From positions 1 through 64,000 of the forward strand of contig JAPYXD010000719.1 of the NCBI GenBank assembly GCA_030998225.1: DNA of 64,000 nucleotides, given 5' to 3'. The notes beneath the pieces are model-generated. The model was not told where the DNA came from. It worked only from the letters and a program-made list of their open reading frames with translations, and ran no database searches. Shown here piece after piece: positions 15,201-30,200 of the stretch (the stretch's first letter is position 1; every line of letters starts with the position of its first letter). Position numbers and translations under genes: made by a program. The stretch is from Diplolepis rosae (taxonomy: Eukaryota > Arthropoda > Insecta > Hymenoptera > Diplolepididae).

Positions 15201-18200
15201 GGTAACATCGAAAATTATTAATTAATTATCTGGCCTAAAACCTCAACAACATCTTAAGAATATACAGAATTGGTAAATTTACCATCTAAGATTGTCGGTT
15301 CACGAAAGTGTTCGCAATCAGACCCAATAGAGGTCACTTAAAGCCCTAATTTTCATTTCAAATAAACATCTAAACTGAAAAGTGAAATATACCGAAAAAT
15401 TATTTGAAATGCTGTAAGCGGTGTTGGCTTGGTGCGTTTATCACAGTAAGTCCCCGGAAAGGCAAGTATATTCGGAGGTTCGATTCCTCCTGACACATGC
15501 AAGATGCACGCTTTCAAATTTTTTTCGGTCTTAAAAATATTCTACCATCTATATTATTTATTTATCATATTTCACTGACTTAAAATAATTATACAAAACC
15601 GGAAAGGCCATCTACTTTCCTCAAATACTATAATACCGGTAACATCGAAAATTATTAATTAATTATCTGGCCTAAAACCTCAACAACATCTTAAGAATAT
15701 ACAGAATTGGTAAATTTACCATCTAAGATTGTCGGTTCACGAAAGTGTTCGCAATCAGACCCAATAGAGGTCACTTAAAGCCCTAATTTTCATTTCAAAT
15801 AAACATCTAAACTGAAAAGTGAAATATACCGAAAAATTATTTGAAATGCTGTAAGCGGTGTTGGCTTGGTGCGTTTATCACAGTAAGTCCCCGGAAAGGC
15901 AAGTATATTCGGAGGTTCGATTCCTCCTGACACATGCAAGATGCACGCTTTCAAATTTTTTTCGGTCTTAAAAATATTCTACCATCTATATTATTTATTT
16001 ATCATATTTCACTGACTTAAAATAATTATACAAAACCGGAAAGGCCATCTACTTTCCTCAAATACTATAATACCGGTAACATCGAAAATTATTAATTAAT
16101 TATCTGGCCTAAAACCTCAACAACATCTTAAGAATATACAGAATTGGTAAATTTACCATCTAAGATTGTCGGTTCACGAAAGTGTTCGCAATCAGACCCA
16201 ATAGAGGTCACTTAAAGCCCTAATTTTCATTTCAAATAAACATCTAAACTGAAAAGTGAAATATACCGAAAAATTATTTGAAATGCTGTAAGCGGTGTTG
16301 GCTTGGTGCGTTTATCACAGTAAGTCCCCGGAAAGGCAAGTATATTCGGAGGTTCGATTCCTCCTGACACATGCAAGATGCACGCTTTCAAATTTTTTTC
16401 GGTCTTAAAAATATTCTACCATCTATATTATTTATTTATCATATTTCACTGACTTAAAATAATTATACAAAACCGGAAAGGCCATCTACTTTCCTCAAAT
16501 ACTATAATACCGGTAACATCGAAAATTATTAATTAATTATCTGGCCTAAAACCTCAACAACATCTTAAGAATATACAGAATTGGTAAATTTACCATCTAA
16601 GATTGTCGGTTCACGAAAGTGTTCGCAATCAGACCCAATAGAGGTCACTTAAAGCCCTAATTTTCATTTCAAATAAACATCTAAACTGAAAAGTGAAATA
16701 TACCGAAAAATTATTTGAAATGCTGTAAGCGGTGTTGGCTTGGTGCGTTTATCACAGTAAGTCCCCGGAAAGGCAAGTATATTCGGAGGTTCGATTCCTC
16801 CTGACACATGCAAGATGCACGCTTTCAAATTTTTTTCGGTCTTAAAAATATTCTACCATCTATATTATTTATTTATCATATTTCACTGACTTAAAATAAT
16901 TATACAAAACCGGAAAGGCCATCTACTTTCCTCAAATACTATAATACCGGTAACATCGAAAATTATTAATTAATTATCTGGCCTAAAACCTCAACAACAT
17001 CTTAAGAATATACAGAATTGGTAAATTTACCATCTAAGATTGTCGGTTCACGAAAGTGTTCGCAATCAGACCCAATAGAGGTCACTTAAAGCCCTAATTT
17101 TCATTTCAAATAAACATCTAAACTGAAAAGTGAAATATACCGAAAAATTATTTGAAATGCTGTAAGCGGTGTTGGCTTGGTGCGTTTATCACAGTAAGTC
17201 CCCGGAAAGGCAAGTATATTCGGAGGTTCGATTCCTCCTGACACATGCAAGATGCACGCTTTCAAATTTTTTTCGGTCTTAAAAATATTCTACCATCTAT
17301 ATTATTTATTTATCATATTTCACTGACTTAAAATAATTATACAAAACCGGAAAGGCCATCTACTTTCCTCAAATACTATAATACCGGTAACATCGAAAAT
17401 TATTAATTAATTATCTGGCCTAAAACCTCAACAACATCTTAAGAATATACAGAATTGGTAAATTTACCATCTAAGATTGTCGGTTCACGAAAGTGTTCGC
17501 AATCAGACCCAATAGAGGTCACTTAAAGCCCTAATTTTCATTTCAAATAAACATCTAAACTGAAAAGTGAAATATACCGAAAAATTATTTGAAATGCTGT
17601 AAGCGGTGTTGGCTTGGTGCGTTTATCACAGTAAGTCCCCGGAAAGGCAAGTATATTCGGAGGTTCGATTCCTCCTGACACATGCAAGATGCACGCTTTC
17701 AAATTTTTTTCGGTCTTAAAAATATTCTACCATCTATATTATTTATTTATCATATTTCACTGACTTAAAATAATTATACAAAACCGGAAAGGCCATCTAC
17801 TTTCCTCAAATACTATAATACCGGTAACATCGAAAATTATTAATTAATTATCTGGCCTAAAACCTCAACAACATCTTAAGAATATACAGAATTGGTAAAT
17901 TTACCATCTAAGATTGTCGGTTCACGAAAGTGTTCGCAATCAGACCCAATAGAGGTCACTTAAAGCCCTAATTTTCATTTCAAATAAACATCTAAACTGA
18001 AAAGTGAAATATACCGAAAAATTATTTGAAATGCTGTAAGCGGTGTTGGCTTGGTGCGTTTATCACAGTAAGTCCCCGGAAAGGCAAGTATATTCGGAGG
18101 TTCGATTCCTCCTGACACATGCAAGATGCACGCTTTCAAATTTTTTTCGGTCTTAAAAATATTCTACCATCTATATTATTTATTTATCATATTTCACTGA

Positions 18201-21200
18201 CTTAAAATAATTATACAAAACCGGAAAGGCCATCTACTTTCCTCAAATACTATAATACCGGTAACATCGAAAATTATTAATTAATTATCTGGCCTAAAAC
18301 CTCAACAACATCTTAAGAATATACAGAATTGGTAAATTTACCATCTAAGATTGTCGGTTCACGAAAGTGTTCGCAATCAGACCCAATAGAGGTCACTTAA
18401 AGCCCTAATTTTCATTTCAAATAAACATCTAAACTGAAAAGTGAAATATACCGAAAAATTATTTGAAATGCTGTAAGCGGTGTTGGCTTGGTGCGTTTAT
18501 CACAGTAAGTCCCCGGAAAGGCAAGTATATTCGGAGGTTCGATTCCTCCTGACACATGCAAGATGCACGCTTTCAAATTTTTTTCGGTCTTAAAAATATT
18601 CTACCATCTATATTATTTATTTATCATATTTCACTGACTTAAAATAATTATACAAAACCGGAAAGGCCATCTACTTTCCTCAAATACTATAATACCGGTA
18701 ACATCGAAAATTATTAATTAATTATCTGGCCTAAAACCTCAACAACATCTTAAGAATATACAGAATTGGTAAATTTACCATCTAAGATTGTCGGTTCACG
18801 AAAGTGTTCGCAATCAGACCCAATAGAGGTCACTTAAAGCCCTAATTTTCATTTCAAATAAACATCTAAACTGAAAAGTGAAATATACCGAAAAATTATT
18901 TGAAATGCTGTAAGCGGTGTTGGCTTGGTGCGTTTATCACAGTAAGTCCCCGGAAAGGCAAGTATATTCGGAGGTTCGATTCCTCCTGACACATGCAAGA
19001 TGCACGCTTTCAAATTTTTTTCGGTCTTAAAAATATTCTACCATCTATATTATTTATTTATCATATTTCACTGACTTAAAATAATTATACAAAACCGGAA
19101 AGGCCATCTACTTTCCTCAAATACTATAATACCGGTAACATCGAAAATTATTAATTAATTATCTGGCCTAAAACCTCAACAACATCTTAAGAATATACAG
19201 AATTGGTAAATTTACCATCTAAGATTGTCGGTTCACGAAAGTGTTCGCAATCAGACCCAATAGAGGTCACTTAAAGGCCTAATTTTCATTTCAAATAAAC
19301 ATCTAAACTGAAAAGTGAAATATACCGAAAAATTATTTGAAATGCTGTAAGCGGTGTTGGCTTGGTGCGTTTATCACAGTAAGTCCCCGGAAAGGCAAGT
19401 ATATTCGGAGGTTCGATTCCTCCTGACACATGCAAGATGCACGCTTTCAAATTTTTTTCGGTCTTAAAAATATTCTACCATCTATATTATTTATTTATCA
19501 TATTTCACTGACTTAAAATAATTATACAAAACCGGAAAGGCCATCTACTTTCCTCAAATACTATAATACCGGTAACATCGAAAATTATTAATTAATTATC
19601 TGGCCTAAAACCTCAACAACATCTTAAGAATATACAGAATTGGTAAATTTACCATCTAAGATTGTCGGTTCACGAAAGTGTTCGCAATCAGACCCAATAG
19701 AGGTCACTTAAAGCCCTAATTTTCATTTCAAATAAACATCTAAACTGAAAAGTGAAATATACCGAAAAATTATTTGAAATGCTGTAAGCGGTGTTGGCTT
19801 GGTGCGTTTATCACAGTAAGTCCCCGGAAAGGCAAGTATATTCGGAGGTTCGATTCCTCCTGACACATGCAAGATGCACGCTTTCAAATTTTTTTCGGTC
19901 TTAAAAATATTCTACCATCTATATTATTTATTTATCATATTTCACTGACTTAAAATAATTATACAAAACCGGAAAGGCCATCTACTTTCCTCAAATACTA
20001 TAATACCGGTAACATCGAAAATTATTAATTAATTATCTGGCCTAAAACCTCAACAACATCTTAAGAATATACAGAATTGGTAAATTTACCATCTAAGATT
20101 GTCGGTTCACGAAAGTGTTCGCAATCAGACCCAATAGAGGTCACTTAAAGCCCTAATTTTCATTTCAAATAAACATCTAAACTGAAAAGTGAAATATACC
20201 GAAAAATTATTTGAAATGCTGTAAGCGGTGTTGGCTTGGTGCGTTTATCACAGTAAGTCCCCGGAAAGGCAAGTATATTCGGAGGTTCGATTCCTCCTGA
20301 CACATGCAAGATGCACGCTTTCAAATTTTTTTCGGTCTTAAAAATATTCTACCATCTATATTATTTATTTATCATATTTCACTGACTTAAAATAATTATA
20401 CAAAACCGGAAAGGCCATCTACTTTCCTCAAATACTATAATACCGGTAACATCGAAAATTATTAATTAATTATCTGGCCTAAAACCTCAACAACATCTTA
20501 AGAATATACAGAATTGGTAAATTTACCATCTAAGATTGTCGGTTCACGAAAGTGTTCGCAATCAGACCCAATAGAGGTCACTTAAAGCCCTAATTTTCAT
20601 TTCAAATAAACATCTAAACTGAAAAGTGAAATATACCGAAAAATTATTTGAAATGCTGTAAGCGGTGTTGGCTTGGTGCGTTTATCACAGTAAGTCCCCG
20701 GAAAGGCAAGTATATTCGGAGGTTCGATTCCTCCTGACACATGCAAGATGCACGCTTTCAAATTTTTTTCGGTCTTAAAAATATTCTACCATCTATATTA
20801 TTTATTTATCATATTTCACTGACTTAAAATAATTATACAAAACCGGAAAGGCCATCTACTTTCCTCAAATACTATAATACCGGTAACATCGAAAATTATT
20901 AATTAATTATCTGGCCTAAAACCTCAACAACATCTTAAGAATATACAGAATTGGTAAATTTACCATCTAAGATTGTCGGTTCACGAAAGTGTTCGCAATC
21001 AGACCCAATAGAGGTCACTTAAAGCCCTAATTTTCATTTCAAATAAACATCTAAACTGAAAAGTGAAATATACCGAAAAATTATTTGAAATGCTGTAAGC
21101 GGTGTTGGCTTGGTGCGTTTATCACAGTAAGTCCCCGGAAAGGCAAGTATATTCGGAGGTTCGATTCCTCCTGACACATGCAAGATGCACGCTTTCAAAT

Positions 21201-24200
21201 TTTTTTCGGTCTTAAAAATATTCTACCATCTATATTATTTATTTATCATATTTCACTGACTTAAAATAATTATACAAAACCGGAAAGGCCATCTACTTTC
21301 CTCAAATACTATAATACCGGTAACATCGAAAATTATTAATTAATTATCTGGCCTAAAACCTCAACAACATCTTAAGAATATACAGAATTGGTAAATTTAC
21401 CATCTAAGATTGTCGGTTCACGAAAGTGTTCGCAATCAGACCCAATAGAGGTCACTTAAAGCCCTAATTTTCATTTCAAATAAACATCTAAACTGAAAAG
21501 TGAAATATACCGAAAAATTATTTGAAATGCTGTAAGCGGTGTTGGCTTGGTGCGTTTATCACAGTAAGTCCCCGGAAAGGCAAGTATATTCGGAGGTTCG
21601 ATTCCTCCTGACACATGCAAGATGCACGCTTTCAAATTTTTTTCGGTCTTAAAAATATTCTACCATCTATATTATTTATTTATCATATTTCACTGACTTA
21701 AAATAATTATACAAAACCGGAAAGGCCATCTACTTTCCTCAAATACTATAATACCGGTAACATCGAAAATTATTAATTAATTATCTGGCCTAAAACCTCA
21801 ACAACATCTTAAGAATATACAGAATTGGTAAATTTACCATCTAAGATTGTCGGTTCACGAAAGTGTTCGCAATCAGACCCAATAGAGGTCACTTAAAGCC
21901 CTAATTTTCATTTCAAATAAACATCTAAACTGAAAAGTGAAATATACCGAAAAATTATTTGAAATGCTGTAAGCGGTGTTGGCTTGGTGCGTTTATCACA
22001 GTAAGTCCCCGGAAAGGCAAGTATATTCGGAGGTTCGATTCCTCCTGACACATGCAAGATGCACGCTTTCAAATTTTTTTCGGTCTTAAAAATATTCTAC
22101 CATCTATATTATTTATTTATCATATTTCACTGACTTAAAATAATTATACAAAACCGGAAAGGCCATCTACTTTCCTCAAATACTATAATACCGGTAACAT
22201 CGAAAATTATTAATTAATTATCTGGCCTAAAACCTCAACAACATCTTAAGAATATACAGAATTGGTAAATTTACCATCTAAGATTGTCGGTTCACGAAAG
22301 TGTTCGCAATCAGACCCAATAGAGGTCACTTAAAGCCCTAATTTTCATTTCAAATAAACATCTAAACTGAAAAGTGAAATATACCGAAAAATTATTTGAA
22401 ATGCTGTAAGCGGTGTTGGCTTGGTGCGTTTATCACAGTAAGTCCCCGGAAAGGCAAGTATATTCGGAGGTTCGATTCCTCCTGACACATGCAAGATGCA
22501 CGCTTTCAAATTTTTTTCGGTCTTAAAAATATTCTACCATCTATATTATTTATTTATCATATTTCACTGACTTAAAATAATTATACAAAACCGGAAAGGC
22601 CATCTACTTTCCTCAAATACTATAATACCGGTAACATCGAAAATTATTAATTAATTATCTGGCCTAAAACCTCAACAACATCTTAAGAATATACAGAATT
22701 GGTAAATTTACCATCTAAGATTGTCGGTTCACGAAAGTGTTCGCAATCAGACCCAATAGAGGTCACTTAAAGCCCTAATTTTCATTTCAAATAAACATCT
22801 AAACTGAAAAGTGAAATATACCGAAAAATTATTTGAAATGCTGTAAGCGGTGTTGGCTTGGTGCGTTTATCACAGTAAGTCCCCGGAAAGGCAAGTATAT
22901 TCGGAGGTTCGATTCCTCCTGACACATGCAAGATGCACGCTTTCAAATTTTTTTCGGTCTTAAAAATATTCTACCATCTATATTATTTATTTATCATATT
23001 TCACTGACTTAAAATAATTATACAAAACCGGAAAGGCCATCTACTTTCCTCAAATACTATAATACCGGTAACATCGAAAATTATTAATTAATTATCTGGC
23101 CTAAAACCTCAACAACATCTTAAGAATATACAGAATTGGTAAATTTACCATCTAAGATTGTCGGTTCACGAAAGTGTTCGCAATCAGACCCAATAGAGGT
23201 CACTTAAAGCCCTAATTTTCATTTCAAATAAACATCTAAACTGAAAAGTGAAATATACCGAAAAATTATTTGAAATGCTGTAAGCGGTGTTGGCTTGGTG
23301 CGTTTATCACAGTAAGTCCCCGGAAAGGCAAGTATATTCGGAGGTTCGATTCCTCCTGACACATGCAAGATGCACGCTTTCAAATTTTTTTCGGTCTTAA
23401 AAATATTCTACCATCTATATTATTTATTTATCATATTTCACTGACTTAAAATAATTATACAAAACCGGAAAGGCCATCTACTTTCCTCAAATACTATAAT
23501 ACCGGTAACATCGAAAATTATTAATTAATTATCTGGCCTAAAACCTCAACAACATCTTAAGAATATACAGAATTGGTAAATTTACCATCTAAGATTGTCG
23601 GTTCACGAAAGTGTTCGCAATCAGACCCAATAGAGGTCACTTAAAGCCCTAATTTTCATTTCAAATAAACATCTAAACTGAAAAGTGAAATATACCGAAA
23701 AATTATTTGAAATGCTGTAAGCGGTGTTGGCTTGGTGCGTTTATCACAGTAAGTCCCCGGAAAGGCAAGTATATTCGGAGGTTCGATTCCTCCTGACACA
23801 TGCAAGATGCACGCTTTCAAATTTTTTTCGGTCTTAAAAATATTCTACCATCTATATTATTTATTTATCATATTTCACTGACTTAAAATAATTATACAAA
23901 ACCGGAAAGGCCATCTACTTTCCTCAAATACTATAATACCGGTAACATCGAAAATTATTAATTAATTATCTGGCCTAAAACCTCAACAACATCTTAAGAA
24001 TATACAGAATTGGTAAATTTACCATCTAAGATTGTCGGTTCACGAAAGTGTTCGCAATCAGACCCAATAGAGGTCACTTAAAGCCCTAATTTTCATTTCA
24101 AATAAACATCTAAACTGAAAAGTGAAATATACCGAAAAATTATTTGAAATGCTGTAAGCGGTGTTGGCTTGGTGCGTTTATCACAGTAAGTCCCCGGAAA

Positions 24201-27200
24201 GGCAAGTATATTCGGAGGTTCGATTCCTCCTGACACATGCAAGATGCACGCTTTCAAATTTTTTTCGGTCTTAAAAATATTCTACCATCTATATTATTTA
24301 TTTATCATATTTCACTGACTTAAAATAATTATACAAAACCGGAAAGGCCATCTACTTTCCTCAAATACTATAATACCGGTAACATCGAAAATTATTAATT
24401 AATTATCTGGCCTAAAACCTCAACAACATCTTAAGAATATACAGAATTGGTAAATTTACCATCTAAGATTGTCGGTTCACGAAAGTGTTCGCAATCAGAC
24501 CCAATAGAGGTCACTTAAAGCCCTAATTTTCATTTCAAATAAACATCTAAACTGAAAAGTGAAATATACCGAAAAATTATTTGAAATGCTGTAAGCGGTG
24601 TTGGCTTGGTGCGTTTATCACAGTAAGTCCCCGGAAAGGCAAGTATATTCGGAGGTTCGATTCCTCCTGACACATGCAAGATGCACGCTTTCAAATTTTT
24701 TTCGGTCTTAAAAATATTCTACCATCTATATTATTTATTTATCATATTTCACTGACTTAAAATAATTATACAAAACCGGAAAGGCCATCTACTTTCCTCA
24801 AATACTATAATACCGGTAACATCGAAAATTATTAATTAATTATCTGGCCTAAAACCTCAACAACATCTTAAGAATATACAGAATTGGTAAATTTACCATC
24901 TAAGATTGTCGGTTCACGAAAGTGTTCGCAATCAGACCCAATAGAGGTCACTTAAAGCCCTAATTTTCATTTCAAATAAACATCTAAACTGAAAAGTGAA
25001 ATATACCGAAAAATTATTTGAAATGCTGTAAGCGGTGTTGGCTTGGTGCGTTTATCACAGTAAGTCCCCGGAAAGGCAAGTATATTCGGAGGTTCGATTC
25101 CTCCTGACACATGCAAGATGCACGCTTTCAAATTTTTTTCGGTCTTAAAAATATTCTACCATCTATATTATTTATTTATCATATTTCACTGACTTAAAAT
25201 AATTATACAAAACCGGAAAGGCCATCTACTTTCCTCAAATACTATAATACCGGTAACATCGAAAATTATTAATTAATTATCTGGCCTAAAACCTCAACAA
25301 CATCTTAAGAATATACAGAATTGGTAAATTTACCATCTAAGATTGTCGGTTCACGAAAGTGTTCGCAATCAGACCCAATAGAGGTCACTTAAAGCCCTAA
25401 TTTTCATTTCAAATAAACATCTAAACTGAAAAGTGAAATATACCGAAAAATTATTTGAAATGCTGTAAGCGGTGTTGGCTTGGTGCGTTTATCACAGTAA
25501 GTCCCCGGAAAGGCAAGTATATTCGGAGGTTCGATTCCTCCTGACACATGCAAGATGCACGCTTTCAAATTTTTTTCGGTCTTAAAAATATTCTACCATC
25601 TATATTATTTATTTATCATATTTCACTGACTTAAAATAATTATACAAAACCGGAAAGGCCATCTACTTTCCTCAAATACTATAATACCGGTAACATCGAA
25701 AATTATTAATTAATTATCTGGCCTAAAACCTCAACAACATCTTAAGAATATACAGAATTGGTAAATTTACCATCTAAGATTGTCGGTTCACGAAAGTGTT
25801 CGCAATCAGACCCAATAGAGGTCACTTAAAGCCCTAATTTTCATTTCAAATAAACATCTAAACTGAAAAGTGAAATATACCGAAAAATTATTTGAAATGC
25901 TGTAAGCGGTGTTGGCTTGGTGCGTTTATCACAGTAAGTCCCCGGAAAGGCAAGTATATTCGGAGGTTCGATTCCTCCTGACACATGCAAGATGCACGCT
26001 TTCAAATTTTTTTCGGTCTTAAAAATATTCTACCATCTATATTATTTATTTATCATATTTCACTGACTTAAAATAATTATACAAAACCGGAAAGGCCATC
26101 TACTTTCCTCAAATACTATAATACCGGTAACATCGAAAATTATTAATTAATTATCTGGCCTAAAACCTCAACAACATCTTAAGAATATACAGAATTGGTA
26201 AATTTACCATCTAAGATTGTCGGTTCACGAAAGTGTTCGCAATCAGACCCAATAGAGGTCACTTAAAGCCCTAATTTTCATTTCAAATAAACATCTAAAC
26301 TGAAAAGTGAAATATACCGAAAAATTATTTGAAATGCTGTAAGCGGTGTTGGCTTGGTGCGTTTATCACAGTAAGTCCCCGGAAAGGCAAGTATATTCGG
26401 AGGTTCGATTCCTCCTGACACATGCAAGATGCACGCTTTCAAATTTTTTTCGGTCTTAAAAATATTCTACCATCTATATTATTTATTTATCATATTTCAC
26501 TGACTTAAAATAATTATACAAAACCGGAAAGGCCATCTACTTTCCTCAAATACTATAATACCGGTAACATCGAAAATTATTAATTAATTATCTGGCCTAA
26601 AACCTCAACAACATCTTAAGAATATACAGAATTGGTAAATTTACCATCTAAGATTGTCGGTTCACGAAAGTGTTCGCAATCAGACCCAATAGAGGTCACT
26701 TAAAGCCCTAATTTTCATTTCAAATAAACATCTAAACTGAAAAGTGAAATATACCGAAAAATTATTTGAAATGCTGTAAGCGGTGTTGGCTTGGTGCGTT
26801 TATCACAGTAAGTCCCCGGAAAGGCAAGTATATTCGGAGGTTCGATTCCTCCTGACACATGCAAGATGCACGCTTTCAAATTTTTTTCGGTCTTAAAAAT
26901 ATTCTACCATCTATATTATTTATTTATCATATTTCACTGACTTAAAATAATTATACAAAACCGGAAAGGCCATCTACTTTCCTCAAATACTATAATACCG
27001 GTAACATCGAAAATTATTAATTAATTATCTGGCCTAAAACCTCAACAACATCTTAAGAATATACAGAATTGGTAAATTTACCATCTAAGATTGTCGGTTC
27101 ACGAAAGTGTTCGCAATCAGACCCAATAGAGGTCACTTAAAGCCCTAATTTTCATTTCAAATAAACATCTAAACTGAAAAGTGAAATATACCGAAAAATT

Positions 27201-30200
27201 ATTTGAAATGCTGTAAGCGGTGTTGGCTTGGTGCGTTTATCACAGTAAGTCCCCGGAAAGGCAAGTATATTCGGAGGTTCGATTCCTCCTGACACATGCA
27301 AGATGCACGCTTTCAAATTTTTTTCGGTCTTAAAAATATTCTACCATCTATATTATTTATTTATCATATTTCACTGACTTAAAATAATTATACAAAACCG
27401 GAAAGGCCATCTACTTTCCTCAAATACTATAATACCGGTAACATCGAAAATTATTAATTAATTATCTGGCCTAAAACCTCAACAACATCTTAAGAATATA
27501 CAGAATTGGTAAATTTACCATCTAAGATTGTCGGTTCACGAAAGTGTTCGCAATCAGACCCAATAGAGGTCACTTAAAGCCCTAATTTTCATTTCAAATA
27601 AACATCTAAACTGAAAAGTGAAATATACCGAAAAATTATTTGAAATGCTGTAAGCGGTGTTGGCTTGGTGCGTTTATCACAGTAAGTCCCCGGAAAGGCA
27701 AGTATATTCGGAGGTTCGATTCCTCCTGACACATGCAAGATGCACGCTTTCAAATTTTTTTCGGTCTTAAAAATATTCTACCATCTATATTATTTATTTA
27801 TCATATTTCACTGACTTAAAATAATTATACAAAACCGGAAAGGCCATCTACTTTCCTCAAATACTATAATACCGGTAACATCGAAAATTATTAATTAATT
27901 ATCTGGCCTAAAACCTCAACAACATCTTAAGAATATACAGAATTGGTAAATTTACCATCTAAGATTGTCGGTTCACGAAAGTGTTCGCAATCAGACCCAA
28001 TAGAGGTCACTTAAAGCCCTAATTTTCATTTCAAATAAACATCTAAACTGAAAAGTGAAATATACCGAAAAATTATTTGAAATGCTGTAAGCGGTGTTGG
28101 CTTGGTGCGTTTATCACAGTAAGTCCCCGGAAAGGCAAGTATATTCGGAGGTTCGATTCCTCCTGACACATGCAAGATGCACGCTTTCAAATTTTTTTCG
28201 GTCTTAAAAATATTCTACCATCTATATTATTTATTTATCATATTTCACTGACTTAAAATAATTATACAAAACCGGAAAGGCCATCTACTTTCCTCAAATA
28301 CTATAATACCGGTAACATCGAAAATTATTAATTAATTATCTGGCCTAAAACCTCAACAACATCTTAAGAATATACAGAATTGGTAAATTTACCATCTAAG
28401 ATTGTCGGTTCACGAAAGTGTTCGCAATCAGACCCAATAGAGGTCACTTAAAGCCCTAATTTTCATTTCAAATAAACATCTAAACTGAAAAGTGAAATAT
28501 ACCGAAAAATTATTTGAAATGCTGTAAGCGGTGTTGGCTTGGTGCGTTTATCACAGTAAGTCCCCGGAAAGGCAAGTATATTCGGAGGTTCGATTCCTCC
28601 TGACACATGCAAGATGCACGCTTTCAAATTTTTTTCGGTCTTAAAAATATTCTACCATCTATATTATTTATTTATCATATTTCACTGACTTAAAATAATT
28701 ATACAAAACCGGAAAGGCCATCTACTTTCCTCAAATACTATAATACCGGTAACATCGAAAATTATTAATTAATTATCTGGCCTAAAACCTCAACAACATC
28801 TTAAGAATATACAGAATTGGTAAATTTACCATCTAAGATTGTCGGTTCACGAAAGTGTTCGCAATCAGACCCAATAGAGGTCACTTAAAGCCCTAATTTT
28901 CATTTCAAATAAACATCTAAACTGAAAAGTGAAATATACCGAAAAATTATTTGAAATGCTGTAAGCGGTGTTGGCTTGGTGCGTTTATCACAGTAAGTCC
29001 CCGGAAAGGCAAGTATATTCGGAGGTTCGATTCCTCCTGACACATGCAAGATGCACGCTTTCAAATTTTTTTCGGTCTTAAAAATATTCTACCATCTATA
29101 TTATTTATTTATCATATTTCACTGACTTAAAATAATTATACAAAACCGGAAAGGCCATCTACTTTCCTCAAATACTATAATACCGGTAACATCGAAAATT
29201 ATTAATTAATTATCTGGCCTAAAACCTCAACAACATCTTAAGAATATACAGAATTGGTAAATTTACCATCTAAGATTGTCGGTTCACGAAAGTGTTCGCA
29301 ATCAGACCCAATAGAGGTCACTTAAAGCCCTAATTTTCATTTCAAATAAACATCTAAACTGAAAAGTGAAATATACCGAAAAATTATTTGAAATGCTGTA
29401 AGCGGTGTTGGCTTGGTGCGTTTATCACAGTAAGTCCCCGGAAAGGCAAGTATATTCGGAGGTTCGATTCCTCCTGACACATGCAAGATGCACGCTTTCA
29501 AATTTTTTTCGGTCTTAAAAATATTCTACCATCTATATTATTTATTTATCATATTTCACTGACTTAAAATAATTATACAAAACCGGAAAGGCCATCTACT
29601 TTCCTCAAATACTATAATACCGGTAACATCGAAAATTATTAATTAATTATCTGGCCTAAAACCTCAACAACATCTTAAGAATATACAGAATTGGTAAATT
29701 TACCATCTAAGATTGTCGGTTCACGAAAGTGTTCGCAATCAGACCCAATAGAGGTCACTTAAAGCCCTAATTTTCATTTCAAATAAACATCTAAACTGAA
29801 AAGTGAAATATACCGAAAAATTATTTGAAATGCTGTAAGCGGTGTTGGCTTGGTGCGTTTATCACAGTAAGTCCCCGGAAAGGCAAGTATATTCGGAGGT
29901 TCGATTCCTCCTGACACATGCAAGATGCACGCTTTCAAATTTTTTTCGGTCTTAAAAATATTCTACCATCTATATTATTTATTTATCATATTTCACTGAC
30001 TTAAAATAATTATACAAAACCGGAAAGGCCATCTACTTTCCTCAAATACTATAATACCGGTAACATCGAAAATTATTAATTAATTATCTGGCCTAAAACC
30101 TCAACAACATCTTAAGAATATACAGAATTGGTAAATTTACCATCTAAGATTGTCGGTTCACGAAAGTGTTCGCAATCAGACCCAATAGAGGTCACTTAAA

